Shown: piece after piece, positions 23,931 to 36,211 of the stretch
Numbering within the stretch: the stretch's first letter is position 1
Layout of the letters: each line of letters starts with the position of its first letter
Origin: Saccoglossus kowalevskii
Lineage: Eukaryota > Hemichordata > Enteropneusta > Harrimaniidae
DNA: 64,000 nt
Direction of reading: 5' to 3'
NCBI RefSeq assembly: GCF_000003605.2
Contig: NW_003158236.1
Span: 36,763 to 100,762 of the forward strand
Notes under the pieces: generated by a model
Told to the model about the DNA's origin: nothing
Database searches by the model: none
Seen by the model: the letters and a program-made list of their open reading frames with translations, nothing else
Program-made: the position numbers and the translations under genes

Positions 23931-26068
23931 TTAATATGATTGAAATATACTTTACATCCAATGTGGGTTTCACAGTTCATATTCAGCAATCTCACGTGTG
24001 ATGGTTCGACGTCGTTAGGACAACCCAAGCCGCGGAAACCACTTGATGATGCTTGGCAATTGACAAATAACTCTTGATACAGGTACCCACCGAATACCAC
24101 AGCTTTTGCATTTTATTAAAGGACATATATCACGTGACTTGTCTAATGCTTCAAACCTATAATAGCTGTATTAGAATTGACCAATCAGAGCAACTTTCCG
24201 TAGTAGTAACACAATTGTTTACTTTTGTAATGGGACAGATGGGGGTAAGATCAGTTTCAATCACACCTCACGATAAAGATTGTTACAAACTGGCAGTCAA
24301 GAAGTGTGTACATTTCTGATTGTACAGTCAGCAGCCTGTGGTATAGTGTATGTCGGACGATGCACACAACATCCCAGTTAATTGTACCAAAAATCATTTA
24401 ACATGTTCCCTTTATATTATTCTGACCCACAGACTCGCATTGAGTCTTTGCTTTACTCGTGTTTTAATTAGATTAAGAAAAAACAGGGTGAATCCGAAAG
24501 TCGGGGGTCGGTCTGGCCGTGCACATCGGCATGATGAGTGACAGAGATCGGCTAGGAAACCCGGACAATACAACAACTAGGTCGTAAGACTAAGGCTTGT
24601 TTCACAGCAAAATTATTATGTAAGTTCCCGGTAACAATTGTTTATGATGTTGAACTAGAAATTCCAAAATAAGCAACTACGCAAGTGTTTCCGTCGTATA
24701 TAAGAAATTATTGGTTATCTAACTAAAGATTGGATCCACGTCATTCATGGACTCAAATTTTGTGCCGATGAACTGATTACAGATCGACAATACTGATAAA
24801 CATTCAGTTGTAGCCATTTTTGATCTTTTTCCCAGTCTCCATATGTGCATATATGTGCATATGTGCTGCCGGGAAACAACCACTTACATATCTTATTTGT
24901 ATAACTCACACACACACACTTGTATATGTACCAGCTGGGGGATATATTCATGAGCGTATAGCAGTAACAAATATGTAGAAGTGAATATTTTACCACAGAC
25001 AACAGAGTAAAACGTATAATCCGCAGTGTATGATGGGAAATGCTAATGTCGCTACTATCACTCGTTTCGATAGTTTTTTTTCCAAAAACGCAATCTTCTA
25101 CAATCCAACTCCTAAATGCATAAATAACACACCAAACACAATATGTATATAAAGTACAATACTTTCTTTGCCACTCTGTCAAATTGAATGTATTGCTGCA
25201 TTGGAAATGGGTTGGTGTCAGTCTGAGATGACAGCAATAGAAAAGTGGTTTGATGTTAGATCTTATGTTTATTCATAATTGGTCTTAATATACTAGGCGC
25301 TTGTACGTTTAGGTTTAGGCCTGGGTGAAATATTACACTTCAATCTTTGGCATGGTACGATCCCGGCTGTTATTACGTGGGTTAACGGAAAAATACGATT
25401 CACGATAAGACCGGTGGTGGACTCGACGGTGAAGGTAATTTGATAAAAATGACGCAGTTTTCAAGTTGCTACACGCTTTATTTTATCCCTAGTTATTTTG
25501 CTGTTCATAATTATAGGTCTCGAATTATAGGGATTTCGAATTAATTTATGAATGAATGTTTTTTTCAGATTAAAAAAAAATGGTGATCATAAAACAGTAT
25601 AAATAGTAATGTAAACTTTCTAGTTAGTAAGAATAAACACTGCAGTTGTCGGTGAGAAAACAATCTTTTGAACGCACGCTGTGACACTGTGCAAACCCAT
25701 ATGTACACACCACGTTGCCTTCTAGTTTGTTGACAATTCGTATCAAAAGGTGTGAAAAGCGGGTCTTACCTTCATAAAAAAATATGTTACAACACAAAAG
25801 TAAACTGTTTCAGCGAGCTGTACTTGTAAGGTTAAGAGATGAAGGTTGCTAGGCAATATATTTAAAGTTTAAATATTTAGCGTTATCATCCACTAGGCGG
25901 CGCTGTTCATCTGACACTATGTTAGAAAATGAATACATATGCGATAATTATACTAGGTTTCATGCTTCTATTCATAGGTGCATAATAATTTGGACTAGGT
26001 CTAATTGTAAATATATCAATTTTAGAACCACATCAATCAATCTAACGAAGTTTAATTACTCTTTTCAG

Positions 26069-26182
26069 ATGTACAGAGAATGGGCGGACCTCGCTGCAGT
26101 GCTGGACCGTATTCTACTCGTAGTATTTGTCATAATTTTCCTCATCGGCGCTGGACTTATACTGCCACAAATTACGTCATAA
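26069..26182 (+). CDS. Nicotinic acetylcholine receptor-like subunit, last exon with M4
   Basis: A polypyrimidine tract and CTTTTCAG end at 26068. The exon opens in phase 0, matching the upstream donor at 10898, and encodes residues 397-433: MYREWADLAAVLDRILLVVF, then a hydrophobic segment ending GLILP and a short tail QITS before TAA (26180-26182). This is the conserved end of nAChR subunits (W..(A/V)A.V(L/I)DR..L..F......G...LP). It supplies the fourth transmembrane helix and an extracellular C terminus of ordinary length. Joined to the MA-like helix of the previous exon, it completes the subunit. The 15-kb separation leaves a small chance that an unrecognised exon intervenes, but the phases agree without one. 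Confidence 0.9.
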   Translation: MYREWADLAAVLDRILLVVFVIIFLIGAGLILPQITS

Positions 26183-27273
26183 TATGTCATAATCCGATAG
26201 ATGGACCTACATAAGAGTATGTTATAATACGTCATCATTCTCCGTACTTTACTATTTTGTCTACCACCGATGACGTTATAAGATGTCATTTTCTCTTCAC
26301 GTATTACGGATTACTAGATCATAAAGTACAGAACTCATCCTTCCGCAGATTACGTCATTTTCTGTATATGAGATAGTTACACTTGAATACACAGTGAGAG
26401 CGTAATCAACAGGTAGAACACATCGGGTCGTAGCGGGGCATATAGCACAGCTAACATATCAACGATTTGCACAGTGCGGGATTACATCAATCGCCGGATG
26501 CCGTCAGTCTGGCGTCTCTTATCGACAGAATGAATGTCATCGGCAACGATTCAGCAGAATCTATAACACCTGCTTATTGGTATTTAGTAGCTATTCATCC
26601 GAGTGACGTGGAGGCAGTACTTTTACATCTTTTCTTACATGCAAGTAATGATAAAATACGCTCTCATTAAAATGGCCGAATTGTTAAAAAAAGACATGAA
26701 ACTTGTCTCGATTTGCTCGGTTCCTATGTTAGGATGTGGCACAATAAACCAGACCCAGGAGAAGTCTAAAACAATGGTTCAATTAATATTAACTGAGTCA
26801 GACGGCTCAAATAAACCTGAGTCGTACATCCATGCCCATAAACCGTGCATGTACATTTATACATTTGCATAATTCATGACTACTTAATAATATGTGAATA
26901 ACGTCAAATACATAAATACTATTTCTCAAAAAGTATTGATCGCTGAAACTTGAGTGTACGATTTCATAAATGTTTTTTATTAACGAAATTTTGAAGTTCA
27001 AGTTTTTGTATGTTATTTTTTCTGACTGCCGGGTGCTAGTCGTCTTATATGTACATAAACAATAATAACAGTGACGTCAAATCACGTGATATGTTCGCTC
27101 TTATTAATTTTATTGAGTCTACTGGTAGACTTCTTTAGACTTGTATCTCAACTCTATAGAGAGCGCTAGCTCTCCAAGCTTGCCTAGTATATGTAGCAAT
27201 GTTATGCAGTCTGTGACGTTATTTTAAATTTTGCTCTACGAATATTCGTTTCTGAATAAAGTTAATAAATAAA
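26183..27273 (+). other. Probable 3' UTR and polyadenylation region of the receptor gene
   Basis: After the stop there is no further coding signal. AATAAA occurs at 26743-26748, and three overlapping AATAAA hexamers lie at 27255-27273. The true cleavage site cannot be chosen from sequence alone. Just past the stop there are several ACGTCA/TGACGT words and an inverted pair (26223-26236 with 26269-26280). Confidence 0.45.
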
Positions 27274-29640
27274 AAATATTGTGTTATTGTATTTTATCAT
27301 TTCAAATTATCATTTGCACAGGCAAGTCCGAAATACAATTTACCGTCCGCTCGATCACGATTATTTACGTCACGAAAAAACTTCGCCGCTAGGGGGTGCA
27401 ACCTATAAAAGCGTGTACTAGTATGTAATTGCCTCCTTGTTTTCATTAATATCAACAGAATATCAAAAATAAAATAAAAATATGGTTATGGACAATTTTC
27501 ATGGTGACATTATTTCGTGTATTATTATTTAAACCTTTAGTCAATGGCTCTAGTCATGTGACGGAAAGTGAATTTTTTTTGAAAACTTTTTTAACGTTAA
27601 TGTATTGCTACTTAATAATCAAAATATCCTGCGATGTGTTAAATATGTTCAAATCCACCAAGTGCGAACAATGGGATAATGTCCCAATGATGTTTGCGTA
27701 TTAAACACAGCAGAAACGTTTACAACTTGTAGTTTATATAAGTTGTTATTGAGTTCATCGTCATTGGGTTTGCTTCAGCTGCAAAGGACAGACGTCTTGA
27801 GTACATTTCATATACGCACAAGTCTACTGCATATACGGTGTATCAATTGTACTAGCATCCAGTGAAGGTTACTTAAATCTTGGTCGTCAAATCGTTGGTT
27901 ACTTCGTTTCGTTTAGTGACCTCACTATGGACAATCGGTAATATCATGCTATGTTCAGTTCTGAGATACTCGTGGGTTGAACATAATGTAAGCGCGCCCT
28001 CAACATTGGCAAGTAAAACACTGATAATGCCACAGGTATAAATTTTAATAAAATAATATCACATGATATGGTACTGTGTTGTTTCAACCAGTGACACTAA
28101 TTTGTGCCCGAATACAGATGGGCACAAATCCAATGCGCAGCTATAATCAGTATTCGCATCTTGCTCNNNNNNNNNNNNNNNNNNNNNNNNNNNNNNNNNN
28201 NNNNNNNNNNNNNNNNAATTCTTATCGATTATAGTAATAGTAGCACACAGCAGTTTAGTAAGTCTAATGTATCAAATCTTTGTGATTGAAACGTAATCAG
28301 TGACGTCAGATAAACATGAGAACTAGATTTACCAATCAAATGCCGAGACGATTACTAGTTATTAGCCTCGTGTTGTTTATGCGCCATGACATTTGAGGGC
28401 GGTAGAATACTTTGCAAGCGTGTTCATCACATTACTCACGCTGGTGTTGATATATTGCGATATTATTACCACAGAATTTCGATTGTTGCTTGAAATCAAT
28501 AACACCTTGCAGTAGATCAAAATATATAGTAACACTTTAGGGCACATATTTAGTTCATGTTTGTGCGCTACGTCATCAATAACGAAATATTGTCTTTAAT
28601 ATCCATCACTTAAATAGTATCGCACACATGTAATTACTTGTGAATGTCTGAACAACGTAGTTACATCTAACACGCAATTAATTTTAAATCCAGAAATATG
28701 CTTTTTTCAAAATACGCACATAATAAAAATACTTCTGCAGCATGCACGTCGAAAATCACGTGACGAAGATATCAATTTAATTTTAAATTCATTTATACTG
28801 TAAAATTTCACGGGAGAGCGGATACTTTAATTTCAATCTTTTCTTATAAACACAATAATCCGATTATTGTATGTGCTGATTTGACACAATGGCGATGCGT
28901 GACGTCGCTCATCGAGGTCAATGTAAGGCCAGCAACTCATGCTGGCGCCTTAATAAATCTAAATGTCGCCCTCAGTGGGCAAGACTAGATATTTCAGAGA
29001 TTACATCTTTCGCAACATTTTGTTTCGTTTTGGTAGGAGTAGTACAGATGCTAGCTACCAGCAAATAAATAAATAAATTGTATGCCATTTTGATTCGTGT
29101 TCAATTTATTGAATCTCTGACATGTGTTCATATTTAGAAGTTATGTACTCACGAATATAAATTGCATCCATAAGCAAGGTCACACATTGGGTCACAAATG
29201 AGGTCACAGATGTTATTCCCACAGTTCGTATGTTTTTTTAAATATAATCACAGAATTATCGAAACACCGCTATACACAAATCACTCTATCATTGAAAATA
29301 TTGTTCAGATGAAATTAACATTTTTAAATATCATTTGTTTGTGATTTTGATAATTTACTAGGGCTTTGAAAAATAGTGTTATTTTTTCTTCACACAGTAT
29401 GCGTAAATAGAGGGCGTGTGTTTAAATAGCAGTCTGATGGGAAAATTGAGCTATACGTCATCGGTCATACGACATCCGCGTCTTTACTGTGCTATCGTTT
29501 CATTTCATTTCGGTGGAATATAGTCTTTGCATGGGGTCAGAAAGTTCGCGAACATATTTCATGAATCTTAGGCATTTACTTCCAGTAAACTTGATTTAAC
29601 ATAGAACTAATGTACTACAATGGATTTCCAATCTTATCAT
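27274..29640. other. Intergenic stretch with an assembly gap
   Basis: No exon or transposon recognised. Contains the 50-N gap 28167-28216. Confidence 0.5.
28167..28216. other. Assembly gap (50 Ns)
   Basis: Fifty unknown bases in otherwise unremarkable AT-rich sequence; no flanking satellite explains it. Confidence 0.95.
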
Positions 29641-29845
29641 TCCTCGCCTTGGCTGGCTGCCTTGTATTCATGTGTATATCACCCCTCGCCTCAGACAGCT
29701 ATCCAGTGTCCAGTATTTCACTTCTTCGAACCTAGTCCCGGATTGCTGTTCATCCTTCCAGTTTTTATCATACATAGCCCCGGCTGGTTGTTCGAATTCC
29801 AATCTCTGTCACACCACTCTTTACCTGACCAGTATTACAATTTGT
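29640..29845. repeat. Degenerate tandem array of ~43-48-bp units
   Basis: Phrases such as CCTCGCCTTGGCTGGCTG, then ATTC, then CCAGT and TATCACACC, recur about five times (near 29645, 29687, 29730, 29778, 29820). Units are strongly diverged. The overlapping + strand open frames of about 100 codons are artefacts of this array. Confidence 0.5.
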
Positions 29846-30814
29846 ATAATTTACTTTATTACACCCGTGATAGAGTCACATGGGCATGGACTGGAATCCA
29901 TTCTAACACATTCTTCGACCTCACGTTTACATAGTATGTGTTCTATGTGCTCTTTGAATATTCATTAAATATTATAGTATGCATATGTCCATAACTAAGT
30001 GGTGCACCTGTAACGCAGTATATTGTGTGGGGATGTCCACTCTCGAAAAAGGTTCTTTTTAGACGTAATTGTGGTTAAAGAAAACACAACGTTTACTATT
30101 TAAATTCACATAGAGTGTTAATGGCTTTACAGTCACATGATTGTATCAACTCAATCTCGTTCTAAGAATGAAATCGTAAAAATTAACTACATTCGGCATC
30201 CACCAAACGATGATGTCATTAATTTCAAGATCAAATCTTTTGTTGCCGTCTGTGTCCACGCCAGGAATGGCCTAATGAAACATGTCTCATATATTAATCT
30301 TCTATATGTGCATATAGATTTTCCTCGACTGAAAGCACGAACTGAGTATCTATAATTCAATTATTTAGTTCAAATTACCCAGTATCATGGTATAGGCCTT
30401 GGGGCATAAATTCCATTGTATTCCTCAAAAGCCGCGCCTATTCATGTTCCTATTGCCATTGATATTTCGGTTTAAATGAATTTCAGCAAATTGGACGTTG
30501 GTATTTCACTCACTGTGTTAAAATAGACGTGACACTATTTATATAAGAATACATGTTTTATTATTTTAAGTCATCTATTTAATCAAATATATCAACTAGG
30601 ACATCTGTACACGCACATATTTATGTTCCACGATACAGACGGGAATGCACGTACGTGATGTTTTACTTAGCGGCAATTCCAGGTTAACAATATTTAATAA
30701 AACTTCTCTGCATTCAATCGATAAAAGGTAATTTACTACATGGTTCATGTAAATTGTCAACATTTTTGACAATTTTTTTACAGATACTTTTGTTTAGTGC
30801 AATACTTTATATCC

Positions 30815-30945
30815 GACAGTGTAGTTGGATTTGTGCGACAATCGCATTCGACTGTGTAGCTGGATTTGTGCGATAATCACATTCGACAGTGTAGCTGGAT
30901 TTGTGCGATAATCACATTCGACAGTGTAGTTGGATTTGTGCGATA
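30815..30945. repeat. 35-bp tandem repeat, about 3.7 units
   Basis: The unit GACAGTGTAGCTGGATTTGT plus GCGATAATCACATTC repeats with few changes; period 35 bp. It ends cleanly after a partial fourth copy. Confidence 0.95.
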
Positions 30946-32212
30946 CGTCATTTTGGATAACCTAGTTTGATCAAGGTCGTTATATTGGTTTCATACTGTG
31001 CAGAGTGTGATCACGAATTTCGCTTTACTATGGCATAGCTCTATAACCGAAAAGACCGCTGGTCATTGCCAGTAATTGACGAATCTATGAACGGCCAATT
31101 GTTGTTTATGTTGTCCCGTTTGATTGGCTAAGAATGATTACCATGAATGCCTTGAATATATGTGTACACTGGCCAAGTGATAGCAGTAATCAACCAATCA
31201 GCAATCGAGCCAAGCCATGATGTTACTAGTCATAATTCAACACTGTAAACTTTAAAGCAGCTGGGCTAAAATGTCAGTGTGTTCAGGAGGAGATTTTTTA
31301 AGCAGTGAAGTCTTAAAGCAGGTCTGGTTTTGATCCTCAGTGGTTAGTGTGAGCAGATGATGGGAATTAGAGAATGATATTTGGATAGAAAGAATATGTT
31401 GACGTTGTCTAGTGCTGCAAATTGAATGGAAGAAGCCAGTGCAAAAGTAGCTTATACCATGGGGTCTCGGGAGTTGTTTAGAGCCACGCTTTCACAACAT
31501 TCTACTGTCCCGTGGTGTTTCCTACACATATTTATTCAGTGACATATTAAATTAAAATCTTTTATTCAACAGTTGTTGCTTATTGCTCATTATTGGAGTC
31601 GCAACAGTGTTCCCAGGCAACAATAGCCTACCGGGAAATCACGTGATCGATCGTTACATTGCTAAGCAAGCGAAACTCGTGCAAAATCATTAATAAAACA
31701 CAGAAACACAGCCGGTTGAATCTGATGTCATCAATGTCTCAACTACAACTCGAATCTTGACTGTCTCACTACTATTCTTATTTTCTAGTTATGTTTAAGT
31801 ATTTATGTTAAATGTTTGTTTGGAATAAACATCTATATTACCATACGACTTCACCTGGAGACCTTTGGTTGTCATGACTCACCGGCACAATGTCGACGTA
31901 AGACATGGCACTCAGAGCAATAAATAGAATGTGCCCGTAATAATTGAACGAAAGTAGTCGAGTTCGAGGTACCCCAAGGCGAATTATGGAACGATTTGAT
32001 TTTAACGATACGTCACGGCAGGCGGATTGCTTTGTGCGATAGACGTAGGATCCCAGATGCATCGATGGACAGAGCCTTGTCTATAATTAGGGGAACGTTC
32101 AAGAATTAATGTTAAAGTCAAGTACTTATTAATTAGCCGCAATGGGAAGCAATATGCAACGGAGGAATAAAGTTGTCATATTCATCTTAGAGAAAGTATC
32201 ATTAGGAGACAT
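30946..32212. other. Intergenic stretch with no recognised feature
   Basis: A 74-codon minus-strand frame at 31838-32062 is open and ends near a donor-like GTGAGT, but it shows no family motif I recognise. Confidence 0.45.
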
Positions 32213-32415
<203 letters not shown>

Positions 32416-33356
32416 TGGAAAGTACATCAGTAATGTCACTAAAACTACAAGACAATAAAAAAGTAACAGTCAAATTAACAGTAAAAGATAAAAAGTGTAC
32501 ACAAGTTACAAAATTACATTTACAAATTAAGAGATTCACATACAAAAATACATTACAATACATCTATAATTATACTATGGGGTACAACCGTCTTATTTTA
32601 ATGCAATGTTTAAAATGATTGTGGCTATGCAAAGCCAACAAGAGATGTTACTGTCTTATAATCTATTTGTTTTTTTTATAAATTTGGCCAATGTAATATT
32701 CATTGCAATGATTTTATGTCATTTATCAGTATAATTTTGTTCGCTTCTGTTAAATTTGTGAAATCATTTATTTGCTTCCAGACGTTTTGGAAGCCTGCCT
32801 GTTTCGATTTCGAGGTCGTGGTTACCTAAACGGAACCGAGAGATTGACTCTCGTAGATAAATATTGTTGAATAATTTTCCATTTCAAACATTTTCTGCGG
32901 AATTGTCTATATGCCCTCAGTTTGTTTTTCCCGGGTTTGTTATTTTTAATGTTATCGGAATTACGTTTTTTTCCAATGAGAGATGGATATTTTTCCTACG
33001 TTTTTTGTCAATTATCGTTTAGTTTTGTTATTGTAACGTCTGTGTCTATTAATTGCGTTTTATTAATCATGTCTACTTGGGAAGTTATAAGCACAATACC
33101 ATTTACTATTTAGGTTGCTATTTAATAACTCTGCTTCCTTCACAAATTTGTTTAGTGTGTTCATTACTCGGTTATAGTATTTAATCATTTGTCTTTTGAT
33201 ACAAATATCTATTGGAAATTGAGCAAAGTCTTCATAAATTGATATTATGGGAGTGTTTGTCCTCACTCCTAGGATGAATCGTAAAGTGTGGAGCATCTTG
33301 TCAGATTTGTAAGAGCTCTCGTCTCCCCAAATATCACTACCGCATACTAGTACTAG
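32416..33356 (-). mobile_element. 3' end of a LINE (CR1/L2-like group), decayed
   Basis: On the minus strand the frame from about 33356 to 33063 reads LVLVCGSDIWGDESS...LRFILGVRTNTPIISIYEDF...IKRQMIKYYN. This is the conserved region after the reverse transcriptase of CR1/L2/jockey-like LINEs (YGSEIWG...ILGV...N.AVYGELGR.PL...R..KYW). Further on, in another frame, RFRLGNHDLEIETGR (about 32780-32850) matches the next conserved block, so the copy carries frameshifts and lacks a clear zinc-knuckle end. A 3' untranslated part and the simple-repeat tail follow. Its upstream portion continues at 36438-36516, on the far side of the inserted element. Confidence 0.85.
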
Positions 33357-33540
33357 TGCTGTAATAATTACCGACATGTACCATTAACCGTTAATGTAAC
33401 ACAAATTAACCGATATTGTAATAAAAACCAATAATGTAACAAATCGCAACTGATAATGTAACACAAAATAAGTGATAATGTAATATATTTTTTGAACAAC
33501 CGTTAATGCAACAAGACGGTAACCGATAATGTAATAACAT
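33357..33540 (+). repeat. Left terminal inverted repeat of the 3.08-kb element
   Basis: Contains several inverted copies of the word AACCGATAATGTAA and variants. It aligns with the reverse complement of 36212-36432, with a small indel near the very end. Confidence 0.85.
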
Positions 33541-33650
33541 ATTTGCAAGTTTTTTACTGTTTAGAGACGGACGGGACCAACAAATCTGATTTTTTTGCCC
33601 TTCTTCTCCGCGAAGCAGCAACTGATTTAGTGCTGTAGGCGAGTCAATAT

Positions 33651-34473
33651 TAGCGTTCGCGCACAGCTCGTTAGCACGGGGGGGGGGGGGGGCAGATACC
33701 TTAGCCTGTGTTAAGGAAACGTGCGTGAACACTCAGCACGGGCTACGAATCGCCAAGTCCAGATGACATCTGGTCCGTTTTAAGACCCGCTCGAGATACG
33801 CTAAGCGCCCAAAACGCCATTGCATTCTATGTTCATTTGGATGATTTACTATTACATTAATAACTATTCATTTCGGTATGTCATTTCCGGCATGACAATC
33901 AACGCGAGCACATCAAGAGATGTTGTTCCCAAGAGAAAATGAACCGACGATGAGACTCCGTGCTACTGAATTTGCTTTGGTATTGTTTTATCACCGTTGA
34001 ACTTGTACCTTTCTGGTCACTGTACTGAGTAATCATAGTTGAAATGACTGAAGATTTGTTATATTCTTAAAGGGCGGTAGTCGCGAGATATATTGCTGGT
34101 CTCATATAAACAAAGATGGCGACTTTGACCGTTGCGCAGATCAACGAGTACAACTTGAGACGTTTCCAAACTTGAATTAGATAATTTTATGTGATTGGAA
34201 GGTAAGGAGTCGTCGGTCGTATTCAGTGCATGTCGGGCCCAGGTCAAACCTCATACTTGTAATTTCCATTTGAAGAGCGCATTAGATTGTGGGAAAATCA
34301 ATGTTTATCAACACAAACGTCGTACATGCGCAACGCGACGACCACTGCGTTTTAACAAGTGTTTTGAATTCCTCATTAGCTCGTTTTAACCCCTGATTCC
34401 TCTCGTGCGTGAACGAAATTGGGTCTATTCGATATGCAGAAATATAAGATTAGCTTAAATCTTAGCCCGTACT
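33651..34473 (+). mobile_element. Dispersed repeat family C, copy A (interrupted by a MITE)
   Basis: Aligns with 42835-43315 in the same orientation. Shared landmarks are TAGCGTTC at the start, AACGCCAT, GTTCATTTGGA.GATTTA, CGGCATGACAATCAACGCG, CTGTACTGAGTAAT, and GATTAGCTTAAATCTTAGCC at the end. A G-run lies at about 33677-33693. The copy is interrupted at TTAA by the 281-bp MITE 34071-34351. Recurring TTAGCCCGT/AGCACGGGCTA words suggest internal inverted motifs. No coding potential; class unknown. Confidence 0.82.
34071..34351 (+). mobile_element. TTAA-flanked MITE, family 1 (copy 2, 281 bp), nested in repeat family C
   Basis: Bounded by TTAA at 34067-34070 and 34352-34355. The start reads AGGGCGGTAGTCGCG; the inverted end reads AACGCAGTGGTCGTCGCG. 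It is homologous over its full length to 23649-23930 on the other strand. The uninterrupted family C copy reads ATTC-TTAA-CAAGTG near 43230 where this copy reads ATTC-TTAA-[MITE]-TTAA-CAAGTG. This is a direct empty-site comparison proving a 4-bp TTAA duplication. Confidence 0.93.
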
Positions 34474-35388
34474 ACGTGTAGCGTGGACATTATTACTGTT
34501 TTTAGGGTGGACGGACGTTTCGGCCAGGACGTTTCAGCCCCGGATATTTCGGCCAAGGGTGGAAAGCGAAAATATTTGATTACAGTGGCGTTTTATTTTG
34601 GCGTGTTTGGCTATCATAGAGACGAACACCTGTACTATAGTATCGATATTCACATGTACTCGTCGCTATAAATGTCTGAACATTTCCTTCCACCATGTTG
34701 ACAATCCAAAACGATAGCTTCAACTTATTTCCTGTTTTGTAACACGGTGTATGCGCATAGCCCCATATGGTCCGTCTGAGAATCGAGAAGTGTTAAGTTA
34801 GTATACATCCAACAACTATCTCATCGGAAAAGATCGATCTTGGGTCGATATTTAGAAAAGAATCCATAGGGAAAAATTTAAACTATGCAATTTAACGCGT
34901 TAAGTTATTATCCAATCGCAGCTGTGAATTCACATAGCACGAATCGATTTATTATCTTTACAATTGCTACGCAGTAGTGGCATTTATGTCGTCAGTTATT
35001 TAGTGATGTTCCTCATTTCGTAGCATGCCCGTAGCCAGGAATTTGCTTGCGGGGTTCTTTTGAAAATTAAACTTTCTGAAATGGCATTTCCTGCTTTTTT
35101 GAGAGGATTTCAAAGGACACTCACATAACTGCTTTAGTTTCTGTGCGTGCCGTGATCACTTCCTTCTCCGAACGTTTTACTGGCTTTGATACCACATTCA
35201 ATGTGTATTCGACCACCGACAAGAAAACTGAATGCTTTACAACGCTCTTGTATTTGAAATGCTTATCCTCCTAGAAATGGGTGAAATCACATCATGCCCA
35301 GCGGCAGGCTTTATATGACATGAGAGTATCGGCAAAGGGTATTTTCGTAACCTGTATTCAATTGTGTTTATTTTCGTAATGATGTAAT
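34474..35388. other. Interior of the 3.08-kb element, no gene recognised
   Basis: Short open frames without motifs; no transposase signature seen. Confidence 0.5.
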
Positions 35389-35392
35389 TTAA

Positions 35393-35539
35393 AGCGAAAG
35401 GGTCGCCACCTGCGCACGCGCGGGAATTGAGTCCCAAGCGACGATAACAACACACGCAAAAAACGCAAAGACTCATGGGTAGACGCTTGTTTGTAAACAT
35501 TGACACGCTATGGTCATCTGACGCATGTGCAGGTGACGC
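35393..35539. mobile_element. MITE family 2, copy 2 (right end eroded)
   Basis: Homologous to 16367-16525 in the same orientation: GGGTCGCCACCTGCGCACGC, GGGAATTGAGTCCCAAGCGA, CTCATGGGTAGACGCTTGTT and CATCTGACGCA all recur. TTAA precedes it (35389-35392). Homology stops after GGTGACG on the right and the second TTAA is not present there, so that end is diverged or lost. Confidence 0.78.
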
Positions 35540-36211
35540 CGTACTTGCAAGGTGCGAGTTATAATTGGTAAATGAATATAAATGCGCGTATGAGTTAAAA
35601 CCACATGTAAATACATAAAAATTCGCTATTATATTAGTAAATATATTTACACTCATTAATTAAATCTAAATATATGTATTATATTATATATATAACTGCA
35701 GGAATATAATATAATGTAGGATATAAAACATGGGTGTGGTCGAAACTATTTTCGGAGTGGCGAATGGTGGCCGACTCCCGCCCACCGTATATTTCATACA
35801 TATTACAATTATCTTATTGACATTATCTGTTGTTGGAAGTCACGGGATCCTCTGAAATACTGATACTAAAGGTCATATTGCAGAAACTATCAGTAAATAA
35901 AAATAATACATTTATAAACAAATACAACAACCTAGCAATATCACGAGCACCTCTGTTTGTGCGTATCTTGGCGAGTGTACGCGGAAGTTCAACATACAAA
36001 CACTAGTTTGCATGTGATTTATAAATGTTATTATAAATGATAGACATCATTTTGTCTGACGTATACGTGTCGCATTATTTTTTTGTAGTTCAACTATTCT
36101 ATTGTTTTACTAGAATAAATGTGAAAAAGTTGTCTCTTCTAGTTCCCTCCTATTGATAATTCCACAAACATCTCAAGAATGATCTCGTATCATAAAAAAA
36201 TAATCGGAAAA

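Larger units (their letters stand above)
10899..26068 (+). other. 15.2-kb intron of the receptor gene
   Basis: Begins GTGAGT and ends CTTTTCAG, joining codon to codon (phase 0). It contains the ACTAC satellite (13541-14042), two TTAA MITEs (16367-16525, 23649-23930), a 47-bp array (20321-20525) and an old ~40-bp array (21489-22297). The long stretches between them (10899-13540, 14043-16362, 16530-20320, 23935-26068) show no exon I can support. A small additional exon in the variable cytoplasmic loop would be hard to see and is not excluded. Confidence 0.75.
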
